From assembly GCA_964627795.1 (NCBI GenBank), contig CAZVLF010000012.1, positions 1 to 25,706 of the forward strand: DNA of 25,706 nt. The letters run 5' to 3'. Source of the stretch: CANDYO01 sp964627795. GTDB lineage: Bacteria > Pseudomonadota > Alphaproteobacteria > Rickettsiales > CANDYO01. Below the pieces are notes generated by a model. It ran no database searches. It had not been told where the DNA came from and saw only the letters and a program-made list of their open reading frames with translations. Position 1 is the first letter of the stretch. The number at the start of each line of letters is the position of its first letter. Below are positions 16,266 to 23,200 of this stretch, piece after piece. The translations under genes were made by a program, and so were the position numbers.

Positions 16266-17573
16266 ATGTCTATTCTAGTTGGTTTTATTCCAATATTCTT
16301 ATTTATCATGTTGTTTGTTGGTAGCGGTTTATACTTTAGTGGGCTAGGATTAGATAATGCTTTCTACCAAATTTCCCCAATAGCTGCAATAATTCCCTCT
16401 TTAGCTTTAGGGTGGTATATGCATAAAGGTAAAGCAGAAGAAAAAATGAATGCTTTCTTAGATGGAGTAAGACATAAAGATATTATAATTATGTGTATAA
16501 TCTTCCTTCTTGCAGGCGCATTTAGTGAAGTGACTAAGGCTATTGGAAGTGTTGATGCTACAGTTAATTGTGCTTTATCACTCATACCTTCAAATTTTCT
16601 CCTAGTTGGATTATTTCTAACAGCTGCTTTTATTTCTACTGCAATTGGAACATCAATGGGGACTATTGCAACTATTGCTCCAATTGCTGTTGGATTAAGT
16701 GGACAAGGTGCCTTTCCAGCAGTGTTAGGAGTTGCAACAGTTGTAGGTGGCTCTATGTTTGGGGATAATTTATCAATCGTTTCTGACACTACTATTGCTT
16801 CAGTTATGTCACAGGAAGCTAGCTTAAAGGAAAAATTTAAACTTAATGCTAAATTAGCATTTATTTCTGCTTTCTTTACTTTGCTTATATTATTTAGATA
16901 TTCTTCAAATGTTGTTGAGGTTGAAGCTCAAGAATTTTCAATTCTGTTAGTTACCCCATATATCTTATTAATTATTCTAGCTGCTTCAGGCGTTAATGTG
17001 TTTGTATCTTTAGTTACCAGTATTGCTTTTGCTGGTTTTGCAGGGATTATTAAATATGATTATCAATTTTTAAAATTAAGCCAAGATATAACCAAAGGCT
17101 TTGCGAGTATGCAAGAAATAATGCTACTTTCTTTATTAGTAGGTGGATTATCTGGGCTTTCAGGAAAAGCTTCTACAGATTTAGCAAAATCAATAGGTGA
17201 TTGGGTTTCTAAAAAAGGTGGAATTAGAATGGCCCAGTTTATGATAGCTAAGATAGTTTCTGTATTTGATGTATTACTTGCAAACAACGTTATTGCAGTT
17301 ATTTTTAGTAGTGAAGTAGCTAAAGATCTTGCCAAAAGATATCGCTTGCCTCCTCATTATAGTGCAACTTGGTTAGCAACTTTTTCATGCGTTTTTCAGG
17401 GAATTATACCTTATGGTGCGCAAATATTACTAGCTAGTGCAGTTGCGGGTGTTTCTCCTATAAGTGTAAGTAAATATGTATTTTATTGCTATATATTAGG
17501 GGTGGTTTCTACTTTATATATTACTTTTGTTAAAACACCAAAATATAGCAAGTTTGATGAAATATTTCATTAA
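16266..17573 (+). CDS. NhaC-family Na+/H+ antiporter
   Basis: A 435-residue inner-membrane protein with about 11 helices. The family motif appears as GGSMFGDNLSIVSDTTIAS around residues 161-179, and the second inverted half has LLANNVIAVIF and IIPYGAQILL. Members exchange sodium for protons; which ion is moved here is inferred from family only. AGGAGGA at 16256-16262 is a near-perfect Shine-Dalgarno, unusually close to the ATG (3 nt from its last base) and starting within the folE stop codon. It is the last gene of this operon: after its stop, 631 nt pass before the next intact gene. A weak AT stem (TAAAAG/CTTTTA, 17571-17590) follows directly. Confidence 0.9.
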   Translation: MSILVGFIPIFLFIMLFVGSGLYFSGLGLDNAFYQISPIAAIIPSLALGWYMHKGKAEEKMNAFLDGVRHKDIIIMCIIFLLAGAFSEVTKAIGSVDATVNCALSLIPSNFLLVGLFLTAAFISTAIGTSMGTIATIAPIAVGLSGQGAFPAVLGVATVVGGSMFGDNLSIVSDTTIASVMSQEASLKEKFKLNAKLAFISAFFTLLILFRYSSNVVEVEAQEFSILLVTPYILLIILAASGVNVFVSLVTSIAFAGFAGIIKYDYQFLKLSQDITKGFASMQEIMLLSLLVGGLSGLSGKASTDLAKSIGDWVSKKGGIRMAQFMIAKIVSVFDVLLANNVIAVIFSSEVAKDLAKRYRLPPHYSATWLATFSCVFQGIIPYGAQILLASAVAGVSPISVSKYVFYCYILGVVSTLYITFVKTPKYSKFDEIFH

Positions 17574-17648
17574 AAGCTTATAGACTTTTATTCCGTTTAA
17601 ACACCTAAAAATATTATTTAGTTAAAAATAGCATTTTTTATTTTCTAA

Positions 17649-17840
17649 CTAACCTCGAAAATAAATGAACAATATAAAATTGTAAATGCTTATTTATTAG
17701 AAAATAATATTAACCTAGAAGTTTTTACTTATGAGAATGATATTTAAATATTCATATTAGGATTACAGGGTAGTTCAGATTTTAATAACCTTAATCATTC
17801 TTATAGCCAAGTGAGCTATACAAAACTTCTTTGTAAATAA
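17649..17840 (+). pseudogene. degraded reading frame, not recognised
   Basis: One frame reads on for about 63 codons with a single internal stop (TAA at 17745-17747), giving EQYKIVNAYLLENNINLEV and, after the stop, LGLQGSSDFNNLNHSYS. It has no start codon and matches no family I can name. It could be the tail of a decayed gene ahead of the phosphodiesterase remnant, or chance. The surrounding 17574-17872 contains nothing else I can support. Confidence 0.22.
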
Positions 17841-17872
17841 TAAGAATATACAGTAAAATAAGGTAAAAAGAG

Positions 17873-18125
17873 GTGGGTTATACTATTAATATTTTATCTA
17901 AATCGTTACTGGTAATATTTTTTCTAGCGATCCTTTTTTTAAAATTACGCATATTCTTCAAAAAACATTGCTCATCGGGGAAGAGGTAAAGAATTTCCGG
18001 AAAATACTCTTTTTGCTTTTGAAAATTATCTAAAAGTTGGTGCTGAGTACATAGAGTTAGATGTGCAACTAAGTAAAGATGAAGTGGTAATGCTTTTTCA
18101 AGAAAACTAAAATAGAATACTTTAA
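17873..18125 (+). pseudogene. truncated, frameshifted glycerophosphodiester phosphodiesterase
   Basis: The N-terminal part of a GDPD (glycerophosphodiester to alcohol plus glycerol 3-phosphate) is clear: IAHRGRGKEFPENTLFAFEN followed by LKVGAEYIELDVQLSKDEVV, with the active-site HRG and the PENT and ELDV motifs in place. A GTG at 17873 opens a different frame with a membrane anchor (SLLVIFFLAILFLKLRIFF); it joins the enzyme part across a run of six A at 17960-17965, so one frameshift has occurred. The expected FHDENLNRIL reads FQEN-stop-NRIL, consistent with a 3-nt loss and a TTA to TAA change at 18108. Everything after the first 80 or so residues of a normally 240-300-residue enzyme is missing. 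It is a clear remnant and cannot be active. Confidence 0.75.
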
Positions 18126-18204
18126 TATAAAGTAATTTATGGTTGATTTAATCTGGGGTAAAATATATTCTAATATTATGTTTAACTAATTCACCCAGTT
18201 TATT

Positions 18205-19026
18205 ATGTCAAAAAGTTCAGAAGAAGATAAAGCTAAAGAGGCTAAAATTCTTGAAGGTATGTTTCAAGAAGTTAGGGTGATGCAAACCAAAATAACCCGA
18301 GATATGATAGTTCCTCTTGGTAATTCCTTGGGCGCAAGAGAGGTGGTTCAAGCTAATTCTTTTTTTAATGATATGGTAAATGGTGTATATAAAGAAGCCA
18401 ATAAATTTGTAGACAAAAGACTTAATGAAGAACAGCAAAAGGAAATCAAAGGAGCTAAAACTGAAGAAGAAAAAAATAAATTAAGAGAGAAATTTGATAA
18501 AGATAATCCTGAGGCAAAAGAGTTAAGAGATAAAGTTAAAGCTGGTCTTGATAAAACAAGAAAAGAGGCTCAAGAAGCTCTTTTAAGTTCTATGCCAACC
18601 GAAAATTCTCAGGCTATTCAAGCTATAGAAGCTTTAAAGGAAAAAGATGATAAAAAACTCAAAGAAGCATTGGTAATGGAGGTTTTAGAAGAATCTATTA
18701 AAAGAGCAAAAATTACCAGCAGGAAAGATAAGGTAATTGCAGCATTAAAAGAAACAATTTCTAGCTTTGATACCAAAGCTCTTTCAAATGATCAATTTGT
18801 TCAAGAATTGACAGTATCCCTCACTAGACATGTTCATCCTACCATAAGAACAATGAGTAATACAATTTCAACTAAGAATCTTGAATCAATTAAAGAAAGA
18901 ATATCAGTTAAAGATGCTGCAAATGCTTCTGTTGAACATATATCTGATCCTAAAAAAGTGAAATCAATTTCGGTTCAAGTTAGTAAAGCTCAAGAATCGA
19001 TTAAGGGGAATAGCAGAGGCTACTAA
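18205..19026 (+). CDS. hypothetical charged helical protein
   Basis: A 273-residue protein that I do not recognise. It is hydrophilic, rich in Lys and Glu, has no signal peptide, membrane helix or cysteine, and should be almost all helical. A coiled-coil-like stretch runs over about residues 70-130 (for example NEEQQKEIKGAKTEEEKNKL). The C-terminal third is less acidic and contains SLTRHVHPTIRTMSNT, the most distinctive segment. It has no good Shine-Dalgarno before the ATG. The intact frame contrasts with decayed genes on both sides, so it is probably under selection. A secreted or structural role is possible but nothing in the sequence shows it. A weak stem TAAGG/CCTTA follows the stop (19028-19050). 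Confidence 0.65.
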   Translation: MSKSSEEDKAKEAKILEGMFQEVRVMQTKITRDMIVPLGNSLGAREVVQANSFFNDMVNGVYKEANKFVDKRLNEEQQKEIKGAKTEEEKNKLREKFDKDNPEAKELRDKVKAGLDKTRKEAQEALLSSMPTENSQAIQAIEALKEKDDKKLKEALVMEVLEESIKRAKITSRKDKVIAALKETISSFDTKALSNDQFVQELTVSLTRHVHPTIRTMSNTISTKNLESIKERISVKDAANASVEHISDPKKVKSISVQVSKAQESIKGNSRGY

Positions 19027-19333
19027 ATAAGGACTTAACTTTTAACCTTAAAAACGTGAATTCTGGTTTTACTTGGCAAAAGGAGAGGTTGAAAATATGA
19101 ATGTCAGAATTAAACGGTGCCTGATGAGATCGTTATCTAACACAAACAGTTTTATCTTCAGGATTTATTTGAATTATAGTAAATCTTAAAAAAATATCAT
19201 TATATTTTTGCCAATCCTATATATAAGAATGAGTATAGAGAAAAAACTAATTTATTATGAATCGTTATGATAGCAAGGGAGTTTCAAATAGTAGAGATAT
19301 AGTTATAAATTATTACTTAATTTATCATAAAAC

Positions 19334-19565
19334 TTAATTAGACAATCCTGTAGAGCGAAAATTTCTACCCAATTCATTTGAAATAATTTGGACAAAAGTG
19401 GTTTTGCTTAGCACTGGATGGCCATAAAGAACAGCATGATCAAAATAGTTATTTTCACTTTTACGCCTCTTGAACTTTTATTAATATCTTCGAGTTTTTT
19501 AATTTTCGTTTCATTACTTACCATAATCTTTAACAAACAAATAATATATTTCATTAATTTAGGTA
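19334..19565 (-). pseudogene. ruvB: degraded fragment of ruvB (Holliday junction helicase)
   Basis: On the - strand 19334-19480 reads FDHAVLYGHPVLSKTTFVQI and then ISNELGRNFRSTG. This matches the RuvB Walker A region, whose usual form is LDHxLLYGPPGLGKTT followed by IxxNExGxNxRxTSG. The P-loop itself is damaged (GHPVLSKTT for GPPGLGKTT). Upstream, after a frameshift, LKNSKILIKVQEA (19470-19510) corresponds to the usual NLKxFIxAAxxR, and LPKLMKYII further up (about 19540-19565) may be the RPxxLxEYIGQ region. A stop closes the frame at 19334 and no later RuvB motif follows. Only about a fifth of the gene is left. An active ruvB is presumably elsewhere in the genome. Confidence 0.68.
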
Positions 19566-19628
19566 GGTAGTAAAATAATCATTTTTTTGGAAAAAACTAA
19601 ATTCCTATCGTTAGTTAGAAAAAGTTCG

Positions 19629-19673
19629 TTTTTCCTAATTTATAAAAGTTTCAACATTGTAGATTAGGAAAAA
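19629..19673. repeat. perfect 11-bp inverted repeat
   Basis: TTTTTCCTAAT (19629-19639) and ATTAGGAAAAA (19663-19673) are separated by 23 nt. The stem is mostly A-T and has T-runs at the outside. Related pieces (AAAAAGTTCG at about 19619 and GAAAGTTCG at about 19700) flank it as an imperfect direct repeat. It could be the remains of a small mobile element or a terminator; no transposase is seen. Confidence 0.55.
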
Positions 19674-19984
19674 AGTTAGTACTACAGAATTAGAAAAATC
19701 TGAAAGTTCGTATATTTTAAGACAATAATGATGGATTGTTATTTATGAGTCTTCAATACATGTTTATGGGTGAGGGACTTGGTACTAAACAATAACTTCT
19801 AACGTTAAATTTAAATTGTTTTCTCTTCGAAATTCACTGCCATTTTTTAGTATAAAATATCGGTCGCCATTCCCATTCACAGGTCATTGGCTTTTGTTTC
19901 TTTAATATTGGAGCAACATAAAGCATAAAGAGCAAGAATAAAGCAGTGAAGACCTGCAGTTTATACTTGAATCAACAAATTATT

Positions 19985-20170
19985 TTATAATTTTCCTGAT
20001 AATTCTTTGTGGCTTATCGTGTATAATTCTATACTTGATTTCTTGTGTATTAAATTGTAATGCAATACTAGATTACTAATTTGGGGTAACTCTGTTTTGT
20101 CGCATAATATTTGTTTATAGAAAATACTGTTTTTTGTTCTAAGTAAATAAGATGGTAAATTTATGGACAA
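19985..20170 (-). pseudogene. small fragment, possibly the N terminus of a tyrosine recombinase
   Basis: A 61-codon frame beginning at a TTG reads SINLPSYLLRTKNSIFYKQ at its N terminus. Many phage-type integrases open with a similar LPxYLxxRxxxxYYxR pattern, which is the only basis for the suggestion. The rest (NLVLHYNLIHKKSSIELYTI) is not conclusive, and no catalytic R-HxxR-Y region follows. The frame is also open upstream to about 20200 without an ATG. It is either a decayed integrase start or a chance frame. Confidence 0.27.
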
Positions 20171-20187
20171 ATCAGCAAATCGTATTT

Positions 20188-20229
20188 TAGATATCCGGTG
20201 TTAAAGTATTAATTCTAACCGGATATCTA
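20188..20229 (-). terminator. perfect 12-bp hairpin after the giant gene
   Basis: TAGATATCCGGT (20188-20199) and ACCGGATATCTA (20218-20229) are perfect inverted copies around an 18-nt loop. The stem begins 9 nt past the stop codon of the giant - strand gene, where a terminator would lie. No T-run follows on the - strand (it reads AAAATACG), so a factor-dependent end or an mRNA-stabilising stem is as likely. Its CCGG core makes it much more stable than other stems here. Confidence 0.5.
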
Positions 20230-20237
20230 TAGCTATA

Positions 20238-23200
20238 TTAGATATCAATATTTTGATTGGAAGCTTCAACACCACCAAAAATTATGTCTTCACCGTAACT
20301 AGTATCAGCACCAAAAAATTGCTCATAAATATATGCAAATTCTTCTTGTATATATTTATACTGAGCTTTGTGCTGCTCTTCTAATTTACCAGAAATATAT
20401 TCAGATATAATATTGAAGGCTTTATTTGTAAAGCCTACTATAGCTGCGCTGGCGACTATTGCTTTAAATGTATCTGCTTGTTCACCAGTAACTGACTTAG
20501 AAGTTAATTGCGGCAATAACATAAAGACAATTGAATTTGTTATTGCTTCTAGATAATTTCCTTTTGTAAGACTATAAGCTGCATTTGCAGTTCCTGTCAT
20601 CCCAGAAACACAGATATTTCCATTTAAACTAGCAACAGTATAACTGATCGAAGATAAAGACTTTATGAGATTATCTGTTGTGGGAACATAAGCTGCGTAT
20701 GCAGAATCAATAACCATATTGGCAATTGGAATATATCTTATAGATCCATATAATAAGTCATTATAAAAAGATGAAGAAGAGGTGTAGCTATTAGGAGTAG
20801 AAATATCTGTTGCATCTTCTAATAGTAGAGTCTTTGGTGATTGAGTATTTACAGGTTCAAACAAAATCTTGAGAGTTTCTTTAGCTCCTCTTTCTCTTAC
20901 TGCATCAACAAGACATGTAGTTACTTCTTCATCTTGTAATAAATCAAAGATTCCATCTAATTTATCATTACCTTCAGCTGCTGCACTAAAGAGTAATTTT
21001 TCAACCTCAGGTATGTTTAAAATGCTATTGTCGTATGTTGTTTTCGTTTGAAAGTAACAAATATCCATGTGATTACTTTTTGGTGTTTCAGCTGCTGCGC
21101 TTTCTGTTCCAATCATGCTTTGATAGTGCGAGATTGACTTTATTTGTTGACTAAGTGAGCTTTCTTCTAATCGCTTAGTTCGCAAAAGTTTAGATGCATA
21201 TTCTGAATTGATATCTTCCTCAAAACATTCTCTTTTTCTTTTTGAAGAATTAACAGATAAACCATTTTCTTGGTATTTTTCATCTTCAATTATGAATATA
21301 CTTGAAGAAGAGCTCTGAGCAATATCACTTCCATTCTCATCCTCATTGAATGCGCTTGATATAAATGTATGTTTTTTCTTACCTTCATAAGTATAATCAT
21401 AAAATATGTCTGGTTCATATGATTCAAAAATAGCTTCAGGTTCAGTATAAGAACTAACTTTTGGAGTTAGAGAATCAATAATAATTTGATCATCATTATA
21501 TTCAAAATCTTGTTTAACTAAATCTTCAAGCTTTAAATGACTGAGACTTTCTAACTGTAGCTGAAAATATTTTTTAGTAAATATTGTTCCTTCTTCATCT
21601 TTTAAAATCCTGGTAATACGTCCATATCTTTGAGCTATAGTTATTAGTGAATTTGTTGGAAAAAAATCTATTAACACTTTCAATCCTGGATCGTCATATC
21701 CAGTTGATAGTATATCAACATTAATTAAAAATTGGAAATTTCTGTTCTTATGACTTTCTAATATTTGATCCACTTTGTTTATTTGAGAGTGAACACATTC
21801 TGCAACTCTCTTGTTATTTTTATTTAGCTCCCTTGATAAGTTGTTCGCTATATTTATGCTCGGCACGAATATTAATACCGGTTCTTCATCTGGAGACTTT
21901 TCTCGAACTATTTCAGCTATATATTCTATATTATTATTAAGGAAATTATTTAAACTAGAACCTAAATTTTTCGTTGATGAAAATGTAGTTATTGGTGTGG
22001 TTATTTTATTTGGATCTAGCTTAATAGTCTCTATCTCTACTGGAGACAATATTCCTAATTCTGTTGCTTTTTGAATAGAAAGATCAAAAAACTTGCTAAA
22101 TAATAACTGAGATACCGACCTAAGATCTCCATCTTTGCGTGGAGAAGAAAATTTATCAGTGGCTGTAAATCCAAGTATTAATCTATCTTTTTTTTGTAAA
22201 AAAAAGTCGACTATTTCTTTTCTTGATTTAGTTAAAGAATTATGAACTTCATCAAGTATAATTAACTGTGAATCTAATAAGTCGTTCAATATAAGTCCAT
22301 TATAATGGCTATCAAAAGTATCATATACTATTATACTGATTTGGTTACCTAATTCTTTAATATCACCATTAATAATTCCAGCCCTAATATCAGGATAAAG
22401 TTCTTTTATTCTATCTTTAGTTTGCTCTGCTAAAGTCCTTGTTGGTACAATAATTGAAGACTTTAAACCCATTACTTTTATTAATGCTAAAAAGATATTT
22501 GTTTTACCAGTGCCTGTAGCCATTTTAACAAAACCACAATACTTAATGGCATTATTAAAAGTAAATATTTCACCATCTTCAAGGTCGATTCTGGTTGCAA
22601 CCTCAGCTCTAATATCTTTCATTTCTTGAAATATACTAGCTAAACAAGCATTCTGATAGTCGCGCAAACTAACCTTAGAGTCTTCTTTTTCTTCATTTAT
22701 ATATTTTTCTAATTCTTGAAATCCTTCATTCAACTTTGCTGGAGAAAGAGATTTTTTGTTTGCTAGATCTAAATGTTTAAATGCTTCTTTTAAACTAGAG
22801 CCATCTTCCAATTCTTGTATATAATCCAAAGGAGATTTTTTATATATATCTTGAATATTAAAATCTATATCCTTACTCTTTAATAGCAACTCAGCAATTT
22901 TAACATTACCTCTTCTTATTGCCATATGCAAAGGTGTCTGACCATCTTTATTTTGAGCATTAATATTAGCACCATAATTTATTAATGCCCTCACTGAATG
23001 AACTTTATCGTTAGGGCCATTACAAAGAAAATGAAGAGCAGTATTGCCTTTATCATCAAGAATATTTCTAACATTTTCTTTTTCATAAGATATTTTTGTT
23101 TCCTCTTCTATGAGGAGTTGCGCTTCAGCGTCTTGTTCTTCTGTGATTTTAATTTTTCTTTTTTTTGCACTGGATCTTTGATTCCTACTTGTTCCTTTAT

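Larger units (their letters stand above)
19027..20237. other. 1.2-kb non-coding, decayed spacer
   Basis: No intact gene longer than about 60 codons is found. The stretch holds a ruvB remnant (- strand), an inverted repeat, a small fragment that may be from an integrase, and the end hairpin of the giant gene, each listed separately. A 45-codon open stretch without a start on the - strand (about 19840-19975) contains the hydrophobic FTALFLLFMLYVAPI and the tryptophan-rich MTCEWEWRPIFY; I cannot assign it. Bases 19051-19330 show nothing I can support. Confidence 0.6.

Noticed and set aside
16364..16789. 141-codon - strand frame within the antiporter gene
   Set aside because: Antisense shadow of a hydrophobic gene: no domain, and the + strand frame is fully explained.
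19840..19975. - strand open stretch with a hydrophobic helix and a Trp-rich segment, considered as a transporter or transposase remnant
   Set aside because: No start codon, only about 45 codons, and no motif specific enough to name a family.
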